A DNA stretch of 64,000 nucleotides, taken from assembly GCA_016584495.1 (NCBI GenBank), contig WAID01000009.1:3348001-3412000 (forward strand), read 5' to 3'. The translations under genes were made by a program, and so were the position numbers. Source of the stretch: Celoporthe dispersa (taxonomy: Eukaryota > Ascomycota > Sordariomycetes > Diaporthales > Cryphonectriaceae). Position 1 is the first letter of the stretch. The number at the start of each line of letters is the position of its first letter. The notes under the pieces are model-generated. The model was not told the origin of the DNA and did no database searches. It saw only the letters and a list, made by a program, of their open reading frames with translations. This document shows, one piece after another, positions 33,503-45,311 of this stretch.

Positions 33503-35673
33503 ATGGTTCGTGCAAAAGTCAACCGCAAGCCAACCATCTCCGTGACCTACGGCAACGGGCCGACCAAGAAGGTCGGCCTGGAGGAGCTCGCAGAACTTCT
33601 TAAGAAGGCCGGTGCAGCTAAGGAGGAGGACGAGGAAGAAAAGGACAAAGAATCGACCGATGACACCAACACACCAGATGAGGACAATGACGAGGAAGAA
33701 GACGAGAAAAAGTCCGACCTCCCCGTCGGCTCCGTCTCTGAGGTTAAGAACATCTACCGGTCTGAGAAGGACTCGGATGGCAACTGGACCTGGGTGGACA
33801 AGTACCCCGAGGACGCCCAGGAGCCGGCGGAGAACGCCGTGACGGACACGTACGCCGTGCTCGTGCGCAACATCAAGAGCCAGGACGGGCGCAAGAAGCT
33901 CGAGGCGCACTCCATCGTCGTACAGAGCCCCTGGCTGCGGAAGGCGCTGGGCGAGGTCATCCTGAAGGAGTATCCCGGCGTGGCGTGTGAGCTGGACAGA
34001 CTCACGTTTGAGGCGCCGTTCAAGCCGTTTGTGCACCGCTGGGCGAGCCTGGTGGAGTATATGCAGCGTGAGGATCTCGAGGACAAGACCAAGGAGCACC
34101 TGGTCATCCTGCACGATATCCTCCAGTATGAGATTGGGGACAGCATCAAAGCGTATGAGGACTATGTACAGAAGGGTGTCATCACCTTCCAGCACCTCTG
34201 GTACGTCCTGTCTCATGACACACTCTCATGTAAACTCTCTGGTGGACAAAGAGACTAACACGCTTCTCCAGGATGATCTTCCAGCCCGGCTCCGTCATCC
34301 TTGCAGCGCACAAGGGCCCTCTCTCGGCCTTTGAGCTGGACGAGACGGAATACATGGAGAACCAGTGTGGCCAGTTCCTGAGCCTCCGTGCAGACTGCGT
34401 CGACTATAGCGGCAAGAAGTTTGGGCGCCACACGGAGAGAATCAGCGTGCCCGAATTCATCGGCACGAAGAAGATCACCAGTCTGAACGCTTTCCCCCTA
34501 GCCTTCCACGAGGCCAAGGCCGCCGTTGTGCAAACGCTGGTGCAGAGGGGCCAGCTCTTCGAGAACCTGGCGGGTCACCACTACAAGGCCTACGACGGGA
34601 CAGCCATCACTTGGGACCGGCAGGGAGAAGAGATGCCCATCCCCATCAACGGGCGCATCGTGGTGGACATCCAGTCCTTCAACCGCAACAACATGTTCCG
34701 CAAGCGCCGGCTCAGCGACTGGAACGCAAAGGACCTCGAGCGGCTCCAGGCGCACAAGAAGATCCACGGCCTGACCAAGGAGGGCCACCTGAAACTCACG
34801 CCCTACTACCAGATGCTGGCCTGCTCGCGCACCCGCGGCTACTCGCTCAAACGCAAGATGTGGCTTGAGTTCTACGTCGAGCAGGTCGACGAGATCCAGT
34901 GGAACAATGACGCCTTTGACAAGCTCGTGCTGCCCGAGGACCAGAAGGAGCTCGTCCTGGCCTTCTCGGAGTCGCAGCTGGAAGGCAGCGCCACATTTGA
35001 CGACGTCATCTCTGGGAAGGGCAAAGGAATCATCTGCCTCCTCTCTGGCCCGCCCGGTGTTGGCAAGACGCTCACCGCAGAGGCCGTGGCAGAGAACCTC
35101 CGCGTGCCTCTGCACACGCTCAGCTCTGGTGACCTCGGCTCGCAGCCGTGGGAGGTCGAGAACGGCCTGTCGCAGATCCTCGAGCTGGTCGCCCGCTGGA
35201 ACGCCATCCTGCTGCTGGACGAGTGCGACGTCTTCCTCGAGGCCAGGTCCACGTCCGACCTCGAGCGCAACAAGGTCGTCTCCATCTTCCTGCGCACGCT
35301 GGAGTACTACGAGGGCATCCTGTTCATGACCACCAACCGCGTGGACAACATCGACGCCGCCTTCCAGTCGCGCATCCACGTCTCCCTTGAGTATCCTGAC
35401 CTGACAACCGAGTCGAGGGCGCAGATCTGGAAGAATTTCATCGGTGGCTTCAAGGAGAAGCCCGAAATCACGGATGAGGACGTGGCGGAGCTGGCGCAGA
35501 TGAAGCTGAATGGTAGGCAGATCAAGAACATCCTCAAGACGGCCCAGCTGCTGGCCGCGCGCAAGGACACCGTCCTGAAGCGCAGCTTCATCGATACGGT
35601 GCTGGCGATCGAGAAGTGTCGGCCAGCGGTGGACGAGAGTACTCATTGGGTCACTATGAACAAGGGACACTAG
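33503..35673 (+). CDS. AAA+ ATPase with DUF7025-like N-terminal region
   Basis: About 699 aa in two exons (33503-34200 and 34272-35673; GTACGT donor, CTCCAG acceptor). Start chosen at MVRAKVNRKP: it follows a TATA box and leader and has good context. The upstream ATG of the same frame (33368) lies before the TATA box. Residues 40-85 are Glu/Asp/Lys-rich. The middle part (VLVRNIKSQDGRKKLEAHSI..., FLSLRADCVDYSG, RIVVDIQSFNR) is the N-terminal domain usual in fungal AAA proteins of this class. ATPase module: Walker A GPPGVGKT at 492-499, Walker B ILLLDECD with D549/E550, sensor-1 N588 in MTTNR, then FQSRIHVSLEYP with the likely arginine finger. Oligomeric remodelling role inferred; substrate unknown. 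Coding GC is markedly higher than flanks. Confidence 0.92.
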
Positions 35674-35828
35674 AGCTAGAAGTGTCCGACAGGCGCCGCG
35701 GCGACATAGTAACGAGCTGACTGGTACTATTCTTGAATTTCATTCCCTTGGAACAACCGTACAAGGCAATAGCTTCTGGGAACAAAACAGAACAAAAGAA
35801 CAGGACTTTTCGCATCATCGTAGCTACC

Positions 35829-36893
35829 TCAATCTGCCCTTTTCGAGACGGCACAGATCTGCTTTCCACAGTCAATGTGGCTAATACTTTCCACCTCGTC
35901 AAACCGCACTTGACGTTCCCACGTGGCACCCATTCCTTTGAGCTTGTAAACCTCAAGGTTGGGATCAGGATACATCATGTCCTGGCTGATTTCCTGGAGG
36001 AAATGGACCATACTCTTCCCTGTTGTTGTTGTCGTTGTTGCTGCTGTTGTTGACCTGATCTTCCCCTTCCCGCCGTAGTTCTCCATATAACTCGTCTCCA
36101 GATACTCACAGAAGAGCACGCCGCCTGGTTTCACCGCTTTCCATAAATTCCGCATACTGACCATCTGCTGCGCCACACTGTGACCACCAGAGATGACGAT
36201 GACATCGAACTTCTTGTTGTGATCCCGCAAGAAACCTGCCAAGAACGCGTCGTCCCCCGGGTCACCTTTGACAATGGTGGCGTCACTGAACTCATGTGAC
36301 AACCTGTCGGCGCACTCCGCGTCCTTCTCGATGAAGGAGATCTCCAGGGACGGAAAATACTCGGTCCATGTGTGATAAGCCGACCCAGCCCCGTACCCCA
36401 TCCAGCACCCGAGGCCGATCTCGAGGAGCCTGATGCTGCGGTTGCGCTTGGTCGACAGATATCTTTCATACATGTCTTGATATGTATGGATGGTGACCTT
36501 GTCCGTGCCTGTCTCGATGCCTATCTCGTAGAAGGATGGCCGCTCCTCGTCGTCGCCGTCGTCCATGGGATCCTGGACGAAGCGGGGGGGCGAGTCGTCA
36601 ACGAAGAAGACATGGTCCACCTCAGGTGATGATTTGTGGCCAAAGGCGGCGTCTTGTTGTTCGCGGAGGTCCGGCAGTGATTTGAGGGAGCCAGCTTGAG
36701 ATGGGGGCTGCTCCTCCGATTGTTCAAGCTGATCTGCGCCGAGGGACCAGGAGCCGCCGGTCGTGTCGGTGACGGTGTCTTTGATCTGAGGCATGTACTC
36801 CCTTTGTTGACGGATCTTGATGATTGCAAAGATGAGAAATGCAACCACGGCGGCGTAGAAAAGCGCGAGATTTCTTTTGGCTGGGGTCGCCAT
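35829..36893 (-). CDS. Membrane-anchored SAM-dependent methyltransferase-like protein
   Basis: Intronless, 354 aa from the ATG at 36893; this start gives MATPAKRNLALFYAAVVAFLIFAII, a single N-terminal membrane anchor at about residues 8-26. An ATG at 37088 adds a 65-residue leader with no domain. A variable acidic stem runs to about residue 115. The catalytic-type part begins YEIGIETGTDKVTIHTYQ and RLLEIGLGCWMGYGAG (SAM motif I), then SLEISFIEKD, FDVIVISGGHS and AVKPGGVLFCEYL. This layout resembles macrocin O-methyltransferase-like proteins that in fungi are often lumen-facing type II proteins. A poly-Thr run lies near residue 287. It converges tail to tail with the AAA+ gene, with only 155 bp between stops. 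Confidence 0.82.
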   Translation of the reverse strand: MATPAKRNLALFYAAVVAFLIFAIIKIRQQREYMPQIKDTVTDTTGGSWSLGADQLEQSEEQPPSQAGSLKSLPDLREQQDAAFGHKSSPEVDHVFFVDDSPPRFVQDPMDDGDDEERPSFYEIGIETGTDKVTIHTYQDMYERYLSTKRNRSIRLLEIGLGCWMGYGAGSAYHTWTEYFPSLEISFIEKDAECADRLSHEFSDATIVKGDPGDDAFLAGFLRDHNKKFDVIVISGGHSVAQQMVSMRNLWKAVKPGGVLFCEYLETSYMENYGGKGKIRSTTAATTTTTTGKSMVHFLQEISQDMMYPDPNLEVYKLKGMGATWERQVRFDEVESISHIDCGKQICAVSKRAD

Positions 36894-38698
36894 CCTGTGG
36901 GCCAGAGCGAGTCTCGTGGACTGTGACGGACGAGTCACGCCGAGAGCGGGGCAGACTTCGTGGGTATGGACTTTTAATGAGGAACATGAAGAGGGAGTCC
37001 TCGCACTTGCATCGTTTGTTTGAGACATTGGCAGACTGAAGGCATGCATTGAGGGCAAGGCAGGGAGGAGGAGGGACATTTGGCACATCCCTTACTACAG
37101 AACCTGATATGGCCACCTTACACTTGTTAGCAAATATCAAAAGATTAGCACGCTCTAATCTCAAACCGTCCAGGTTCAAGAATACGTTTCACAGAAATGT
37201 AACCCTTTCTTCGCCAACAGAAGAAGAAGAGATTTCGACTGAGAAATCGCACATCAAACAAATCCTCACTTGCCTGTAAATCAGTCGCTCTGGAGTTAAT
37301 GCCGTTCCCTTTCTTACCTAGCTAATATGTCCTGCCAGGCTGGTTTTCACATTGCTCGTGCGGAAGAGATTCCGTGCGTGCGTGCGTGCGTGTGTGTGAA
37401 AATCTATCAAGGCGGAAAGAGCTATGAGACATCCGGGAGATGAGAATGCTGAACCGCTCCCAGGCATCCTCAGGTGTACTTATTCGTTGACACGATCTCT
37501 AAACTCTTGGCTTTTGACGACGTATTCATTATTTTATCATACTCTGAGATGTGGTTTAGTTTCTACATGCTCACGGACAAGGTAAAATCTCCTGACATCT
37601 GTTGAGCCTATGCGCAACTAGACCAGTGCTTCCCTGGTCTGGATATTCCCAGTACCGTTATCTCTCGGAGTCTTGGCCCCATTCCTCACTACCGGTGTGC
37701 TTCTGTAATGCCACACCCGTCACAGTAGTGCATCCATCGTGCCTAAGTCAGCAGCGGCAGTTACTAGAATGCCTTATTCGCGGGCCACCATATTGGCATC
37801 ACAGAGGCACCTCACCTCTGGTTCTTGATCTAGACTGCTATATGTACATATAATTATGCTGCGACTTCTCGAGTATGAAACTTAGCAGGTCACTATGATT
37901 GAGGACGGATCGAGAGCCAAGATGTACAATTTGACGGACGACATGGCTTAGTTGGAGTGAGAAGATGACGCTCTTGGCAATATCTGCTGCGCTCTAACCT
38001 GCTAATACCGCAATAGTGACTAGCGGTTTGAAAGCCCCATCTTTGTAGCCTCAAAAATCTATTCTGGGCACTATTCAATGTAAGTAGTTAGTGCATCGGG
38101 CTCAGGGTCGAGGCCTAAAGCCCGATTTGACTGTTGAGTAAACGCTGCCTGCGTAGAGAGGATCTTGGTGGATTGTATGCCGTCTGCAAGGTTACCGAGG
38201 GACAAGCTCGATAGGATCACTTTGCTGCCCAAGGAAGGCTGCATATGCTCGATGGATGAAGCTACCCGATCCTTCAGTGGCGCAGCCCCCGAGCAGCCTG
38301 AACCTGATACCCTAGCCCAGGCAAGCAGACGCTAGGCCTATTTCTTGCCTTTGCTGACAGTGGCAGCGGATATTGATGCCTGTTGGTGCGATGGTATTGA
38401 TGTCAGCCGCAGGTTTCTGAGGGCTATGATACCCAACCACCCATGCACTTGTGATGTTAGCTGCATGTGTGGCATGTTATGCATAAACAGGCCTTGGTAC
38501 ATCAACTGGATAAGTACCTTTGGAGGCCCACTCTCTCTCTCCACCCGGACTTTTTTTCTTCTTCTTCTTTTCTTTTTCAGATGGAAATCCTTGATTCAGA
38601 CGGTTCTCATTGTTGATATTGTGCATAATTTCTTCAGAATCAATTATACACATTGCGTATTAGTCTTGAGGGTACTGTTCCTTCACTCTCGCTACAAG
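36894..38698. other. Intergenic
   Basis: About 1.8 kb between two divergently transcribed genes. It contains a (GTGC)/(GT) run at 37,373-37,398 and a pyrimidine-rich tract at 38,550-38,580 that belongs to the promoter of the 38,699 gene. No other gene seen. Confidence 0.45.
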
Positions 38699-39816
38699 AT
38701 GCCGACAGCTACTTCCATCGCAAGCTATAGCTTGAACAACTTGGTAAGGACTTGCACAAACTGGTCTATACCGAAGAAGTAATACATTCACTCTCTAGAG
38801 AATAGTTAGACTTACACACACCCACAGGGCCCTCTCACAACGACCTTCACCCCAGCGGCGTCTTGTGCGAGCCAGACCCAGGATGTATGGATCGTCTCAA
38901 GCTACACATATTCCGGCAGCTCGGAAGTCGACATTATCGGTGAGCCCTGCGGCAAAACAGTCATGTCTAACGGCAACTGTTTCCCGTCGGGCAGCGCGAT
39001 AGACTCTGAATACACGCACTACACCGCACACCCCTCGTCGTACTGGATTGACTACTTCTCGCCCGGCCTGATCTGCCCCTCGGGATGGTCCACCATCGGT
39101 CTCGCCACCAAGGTGGACAATGGATCCATCGCGACGACGGGGCCTGCATTTGTCAACACGCTGCCGACGGGCGAGTCTGCGGCCTACACTGAGGATCTCT
39201 TCGATCCTGCCGGGAATGCGTTGCTGGAAGCCATGGACGCGGGAGAGACTGCTATCCTGTGCTGTCCAAGGTGAGTCCCAGCCCCTGGCTTCTATGAGCT
39301 GGAATATGTTCAGCTTGGGGATCGTCTCTCTACCGTGATAAGCTGACTTATGACCTGCCTACCAGTGGTTTTTCTGCGAACACGGCCGGAATCGACGGCT
39401 ACTGCACCTCAGCCCTACCCGACTATCCCGTCCCGACAGCAGTGTGCCAGAATATCCTGAACGGCAGCGACTTGGGTACCGTCAACACGACTCTCACGCT
39501 CCTGGGTTCCACTTACACCGGCCAGGTCATGACCATCACCGGCTCGGTAGATCTGCTGAGCACCTTTACGGAGACCCTCTCTAGCGCCACCCCGACAAGC
39601 GCAGGCTCGACGGACGGTGGGTTTGTCGACGGTGGTTACGCCGCGGTAACAGTGGCGGATGTCATCTACCTCATCCATGGCGCCAGCGATACTGCCTCGG
39701 CTTCGTCTGGGGGCAAGTCCAGTATGGCGGCTACGGGGGCCGTGGGCCTGCCTGGTGTTTTTGCGCTGTTCACTCTTGTTACTGCGTTTACCTCGGGCCT
39801 CCTGCTTATGATATAA
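38699..39816 (+). CDS. Cell-surface protein with C-terminal membrane segment, function unknown
   Basis: About 312 aa in three exons: a 45-nt first exon 38699-38743, then 38828-39270 and 39366-39816 (donors GTAAGG and GTGAGT; acceptors CCACAG and ACCAG). Joined N-terminus: MPTATSIASYSLNNLGPLTTTFTPAASC, with no ordinary signal peptide. Cysteines recur (AASCASQ, GEPCGKT, NGNCFPSG, LICPSGW, ILCCPS, DGYCTSA, AVCQN) and there are N-glycosylation sites. The end is Ser/Gly-rich and then VFALFTLVTAFTSGLLL, a tail anchor or GPI-type signal. This pattern recurs in uncharacterised fungal wall or membrane proteins. The start exon is short but both splice junctions are canonical and in frame. Confidence 0.78.
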
Positions 39817-40212
39817 TGAACGAGATGGCCAACAGCTTCAGGGAGGTGAAGAAACCTGGGATCGTGTGATGGAGGGCGCGGGAACTTCGTGTCTGTAAAC
39901 ATATGAATATGAATTAGTGGCATCTCTTTGCGGTACATTGATTCTTGGTGCTCATGCTGGTGAGGACATTTATCTAGATGTATACAATCTCATCCATATT
40001 TACCTAGAAGCCGATCCCTGAGACCGTTCATGCGAGCTAGCAACTCTTCGGGCATGTCTTCTGATCAATCATGAGTTCCGCTCACCGCATCATTGACGTG
40101 CCCTTCCCTAATAATCTAGGTCCCTTTCCCCTCCTTCCCCTCCTTTTTTTTTTCCTTTCCTTTTTTTTCTCTTCTTTTCTTCACCCACCTGTGTCTAAAA
40201 CTCAAGCTCCAT
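39817..40212. other. Convergent 3' intergenic region
   Basis: About 0.4 kb between two stops, with pyrimidine-rich runs at 40,140-40,185. No gene. Confidence 0.45.
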
Positions 40213-41707
40213 CTATCCGCCTGGCGACACATTCGAGACCTGAGGCACATACTCCGGCAGCCACTCCCCGCCATCAAACGGCTCTCCGATCCCATCATAA
40301 GGGCTCAGCTCCTCCGCCGCCGTGAGCCAGGCATAGCGCACCTTGTCCACCACTCCTTGACCACCCGCGCCCACCAGCTTCAGATTCGGCGGCGGGATTG
40401 GCACGCGCTTCGCCGGGTCGCTGTTTAGGAAACCAGGGTACGACACAGAACTATTAATCCCGGCCAGGGTGTCCGGGTCCCCAGGATTCTCGTACCCCGT
40501 CGCGTCGGCAAGAAATTGCCACACGTTGGCGCCGACGTCGTACCGTCCCAGGTTCGGCAGGCCCCAGTTGTGCTCCACGCTGGCCAGGATGCTGTAGTGC
40601 GTGTAGAAGGTGTCATCCTCTGTCCCGCGCAGGCTTGTAGGCACCGCGCTGCCCAGCAGGAGGCTCGCGATCTTGTTGGGCTGGCTGTAGTCCTCGCTCT
40701 CGTCAAATGTGAGGAGGATTAGGGTCGAGGCGAGAGCGTCCTTATTTTTGTCCGATAATAGCGGCGTGAGGGAAGTCGTGCGCCCAGGAGGTGGCGTGCT
40801 CGAGGGTTGTGTTGTGACCGTCGTTGTTCATGTTGGGAGACATGAAGACGAATTGTGGGATCTCGGCGGCGGCGAGGTCGCGGTGGAAGTCGTCGAAGGA
40901 GCCGAGGGACCACAGGCGGGTGCCGTTGTGTGTGATGGAGTCGAAGGAGACGTAGGGGCTGTGTGCGTGTGTGTGTGTCTTGTTGTCAGTTATGCTCATC
41001 CTCCTCTCTTCAACACTCTCTGTTTCTCTCTCTGTCTCTCTGTATGTGTCCTTCCTCCTTCTTCTGTGGGTAATGTTTCTGTTCTACAGAGTCTTGACTC
41101 ACTTATGTTTCCGCACATAGTCCCACTTCCCACTACCCGGACCACTGCTCGCGATGCCCATATACCCAGGCCCGGGCTGGTCTTCAAAGTATCCCCCAAA
41201 CGAGATGCCCTTTGTGTCGAGCAGGTCTACCACCGTGGAGACATTGGACGGGATGTGGACGGGTTCGTCGTGGTTGAGACCAAAGTAGTCCCCGCTGATC
41301 GAGGCGATGTAGTTGGGCTGCGAGGGGTGCGTCTGCGCGTAGTACTTGGTCAGGAGGACCCCCTCGCGCTTGAGGTCGGCCAGGTGGGCGTCCTTGACTG
41401 CTTTCGCAAAGTCCTGTCTCGGGACGAGAGGAACAAGATTAGCTGCCGTGCTGGAATCTGAATCAGGTGGCAGGCGGCAGAGCAGACGGGGGGGGGGGGG
41501 GGAGAAAGAGAAAGCAAGAAGAAGAGAGAAAAAACGCACCTGGTTCTCCAGCCATATGGTAATGAACCTGTCAAAGCCCTTCCCGCCCGGAACGATGTTG
41601 AACTTCTCGCCCGTGCCCAGCGCCAGCGCCGGCGACAAGAGGGCTGCGACGCCTGTCAGAAGATAACAAGAGAGAGGCCGCATCTTCTTTCCAGGTCTCG
41701 TCATCAT
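40213..41707 (-). CDS. Secreted phosphoesterase / acid phosphatase (PF04185-like), frameshifted
   Basis: About 400 aa: exons 41707-41540, 41413-41103 and 40958-40213 (donors GTGCGT and GTGAGT). Signal peptide MRPLSCYLLTGVAALLSPALA (from the ATG at 41683; the one at 41707 adds eight residues). Phosphoesterase-family marks: FDRFITIWLENQ, KYYAQTHPSQPNYIASISGDYFG (metal and substrate loop), FVFMSPNMNNDGHN, ATSWAHDF, ILLTFDESED and HYSILASVEHNWGLP. In fungi such enzymes are secreted acid phosphatases or phospholipase C-like. Within exon 3 the frame breaks at GACTTCCCTCACG (40770-40772). Removing one C restores DFLTPLLSDKN and the whole C-terminal half. Without that the frame stops after IIGQK. No splice signal explains it. 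Confidence 0.85.
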
Positions 41708-42638
41708 ATCATGATTCTTGTTGCATGGTGAAGCAACAGCAGCAGCGTGTCCGCCTCGTCGTGATGATGGCGCGACGGGTCACGGTACGAGAGAACGCAA
41801 GCTGTGTAAGGCGACCGAGCTTCCTTCGAAACACCCCAGGAGGACTGTTTCATCCCTGCGCGCCCGCTCCTCCATGGTCCAAGCGCGGTGCCAAATGCTC
41901 CCCCTCCAAAGGTGACCGGTCCAGCTTTGTGCGCTTGTTGCAAGTGGCCATGATCGTCGTAATTCAGAAAGAAAGAGGTGATTAGACAGTGCAGAATATC
42001 AGTAGATCTATTTTTCCCCCTCAGAGGCATCAATTCATGCTGTAACCAGGCTTTGCCCGGAAGCTACTCATGTGCTGTGGCCGTCGTCAGAACAAGCGTT
42101 GCAAGGGAACAATAAGCTTTTCCCCCTAGCGACCCGCCCGGTGTTCCCTCTCCTCATCCCCACTTACAGCGGCCCCGTTCGGCCTTAATCTAGTAGGTTC
42201 AAGGGGTTGGTTTACTTCTAAGATTTGGAGGGCTGTGGTGTATCGATGGACCTCGCTGGGGTGTCTCAACCTCTATGTAGATTTTAGGTTGCGCACGCAA
42301 TCCCCAAGTACATTGTAAATAACATCTGGACCGTGTTTATGGATAAGCCTGGTCCGACTATCTCATGGAGTTGCCCAAGTCTACTTTGCGATGAAAAGAC
42401 AAACGTTCTTAAATTTCGATTCTCGCTCAGATATACATATAGTTTAGACAAGAACACAAGCAAGAGATAGACATCAGGTCCCGAGAAGTACAGCAGCGGT
42501 CAGTCCTAAATAAAAAAAAATAAAAAAAAAATCCTCGCCAAGCCGGTTGAAGGATCAAACAAGAGAGGAGGGTATCAACATTGGTGGAGCGTGTGCTTTT
42601 TCGTCTTCGTCAAATGACCCGTGTTCCAGGCGTTCTGT
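41708..42638. other. Intergenic
   Basis: Promoter of the phosphoesterase gene on its left and 3' side of the Zn2Cys6 gene on its right. No gene seen. An A-rich run lies at 42,508-42,531. Confidence 0.45.
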
Positions 42639-45311
42639 CTAGTACGCTTCCCAGGCGTCCACTGCCCATAGATCGTTCAGGTTCATACCGAGAACCTCCA
42701 TGTTGAACTCCGGATTCAGCGTCGGCTGTGCTGCTTGCAACTGTTCGCGTAAAATGTCAGCATCTTTCCTATGACTAGCATGTCGGAGCAAGGGGCGAGG
42801 AGGGAGCAGAATAAGGTCATAGGGCCACTTACAGCAGGATCTGTCGCCGCCAACCACCAAGGCGTGTTTGGGATGCCGTTCACCTCGCCACCTGCGCCTT
42901 GCACCGGCACGCCCCCATGGGTAGTACCGTGGACGAAAGGCGTGATGCTCTTGGCCCTCTCTAGCAGGCTGGGGCCCTCGGGCCGGAGCTGCAGTCCACC
43001 TGCCGCGTTCTGCTGTTGCGGGCCGTGTTGCTGCGCGACCGCCATCTGCCGGTGTTGCTGCTGTGGATGCTGCGGGTGCTGTGGCGGCGGCGGCTGCTGC
43101 TGTTGCTGTTGCTGCTGGTGGTGGTGGTGTTGTGCCAGCACCGGCGGTTCCTGGCCCGCGAGCAGGCGGTAGTGGAGGTTGATGAACCTCTCGGCGCTCG
43201 AGCTCTTGGCAGCTTGCGAGTCCTTGATGCCCAGGTGCGTCTCCAGCAGCCCGTAGGCGGCACACATGATGCTGTAGCCCCAGGGTTCATTGTTCCCACA
43301 CCGCAAGATGCGGTCTTCCTTCATCTGCAGGCACTTGTCCAGCAGCTTGAGCGTGTGCTGGCTGTTGACCATGATCATGTTGGTCGAGCCGCGCGGCTGC
43401 AGCATCGTGACGGACGTCAGGTTAAGCGCGAGGGTCAGCGCGTCCTCGCGCAGGAAGTTGAGGGTCCGCACGCCGCACTCGGTCAGCTTGTCGTGCAGCA
43501 GAACCATATCCCGCGCCGCGTTGTAGAACATGACCTCAGAGAACTGATACTTGGAGTTGACCTTGCGCATGCGCAGGAATGGTTGGTGCAGCGGCATAAT
43601 GTACTGTCGCAGCTGCACGTGGAGCAGCGTGTACGCCAGCAGTGGTTTCGGCGAGCCCTCCTCCTCCATGCTGCCCGACGTGTCCCAGCAGGGAAGAGCG
43701 TCGATCTCCTGTGTGATCTCGTTGGTGTAGCGGATGACCTGTTCGTAGTCCAGGTTGTCCGGGGGGCCGGCGAGCAGCCTGCTGAGCTCCAGGCGCAGGG
43801 GGAGGCTCTGCCTGCAGAGGTGGTGGAACGAGGCAGCCGTGTACTCCGTGATGGGTCTGGAGTCTGGCAGCTCTGTCGAGTCCTCATCAAACTCGTCATC
43901 GTTGATATTCCTCGGCGGCTTGGCGTCCATGTGGAGCGTGCTTATGATGGTGGGTAGGCCATTGTCGAAGGCGGCCTGGAAGTCAAACTCCTGTATCGTC
44001 GCCCACAGCCTCCGCCTCATCTCCTGGTTGAAGATGGAGATGTTCCGGCTGGCACCAATCATGACGTCGGGGTCGCGGTGGAGACCTAAGGAGATACCTT
44101 CGCGGGTCAGGGAGGCCGGCGTGCGTCCAGTACCGCTTCTTCTTGATGTTGTTGACCCGCTTCGCAAGGTAAATCAGGAGGGCGATCTGGTAGTGGATGA
44201 GGCGGCGGTGCTTGTGGCTCTGCTGGCGGTACCAGTCCTCGCATGCCGCTATCCACTTCTCGGATGTCTTGTGGGCGGAGGAGACCATCCCGTGAAACTT
44301 GGGCGGCGAGGTCGAGTTGCTGTGCATGCAGCTGGACACGGCCATCATGGTGAGGACCAGGGCTGTCATGGCAGCAGGCCGGACCTCGCCCTGCACCCAG
44401 AACTTCTCATACTGGCGCTTGAAGCTCGGGATGTGGAGAATGCGGTGAAGCTGCTCGAACTGGTCCAGGTAGACAGCGACGAGGATGTCCGTCTCTACCC
44501 TGGGAGGCAGGAGGGCCTCCAGCTCGTGGTCGGCCAGCAGGTACTTGGCCTGGAGCTCTGCCTTCCTCCCGGGCTTGTCCTTGGTCCGCGCGGCGACGTG
44601 CAGCGGCTTGAGCCACTCCTCTGCGGTCTCCTTCATGAACGGGGAGAGGCCCGTCAGCTGGCTGAACGCCATGGAGGCGTTGTGTGGTCCAAAGTACCGG
44701 GTGCGGAACTCCTTGCCGCGGAAGAAGCGCATCTCGTTGTCGGCATCGTGGCCGTACTGCATGAACTCGGGGAGCTTGGTCTCCGGGACCAGCTCTGGAT
44801 CCGGCCGCTGGGCGGCGGCGGGCGAGTCGTGGAGGGTGATGCTGCCGTCGCTGCCGACGGACTTGGCCAGCAGATTCTTGAGCTGCGTCACCTCCATCTC
44901 CAGCCTCCGTAGGCGGTCGAAGTCTCGGACGCCATCCTTCCGGACCAGGCTGTCGTTGGACAAGGAGAGACGGCCATCGTACTGGGACAGCGGGATGCCA
45001 GCAGGCTTCGGCGGCGGTGCCAGGCCCGGCCTGGACTCATAGGTGCAGCGGTCAGGCGTGCCGGATTTGAGACACCTCTCACAAGGGTAGCCTCGGTCGC
45101 ACGACAACTTCCTCCGTCGACACTCGAGGCAGGAGAGGCGCACCCGCTGCCTCTTCCTCGGCGGCTGGCCTGGCTCCGCGTTCTTGTCGTCAGGGTCGTC
45201 CTCGTCCCCGTCCCCGCCGAGGGAGTGAGCATCGGTGGTGGGTGAGGAGTTCTCGTCCGCGTGAGGGGTCTCGGAGACGGTCCTGATGGATCCGGAGATG
45301 CTGGGACTCAT
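42639..45311 (-). CDS. Zn(II)2Cys6 transcription factor with MHR domain and Q/H-rich tail (frameshifted)
   Basis: About 859 aa once one base is removed. Zinc cluster C61, C64, C71, C77, C80, C89 (CLECRRRKLSC...PCERCLKSGTPDRC) lies after a basic RKRQR. A possible coiled-coil linker RLRRLEMEVTQLKNLLAK follows, then the fungal regulatory (MHR, PF04082-type) domain with FEQLHRILHIPSF, KKKRYWTHAG / SLTREGISLGLHRDP and RRRLWATIQEFDF. The frame breaks exactly between WTHAG and SLTREG: one C too many at 44111-44120. A His/Gln/Pro-rich tract lies near 43,040-43,140. The last intron (42832-42741, GTAAGT...AACAG) joins a 34-codon final exon ending LNDLWAVDAWEAY, a possible activation tail. Targets unknown; neighbours give no hint. 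Confidence 0.88.

Noticed and set aside
34498..35670. 390-aa antisense ORF over the AAA+ gene
   Set aside because: Caused by high GC at third codon positions of the real gene; Leu/Val/Arg-rich composition is an artefact.
43016..43957. 313-aa antisense ORF over the Zn2Cys6 gene
   Set aside because: Shadow of the real coding frame; no domain.
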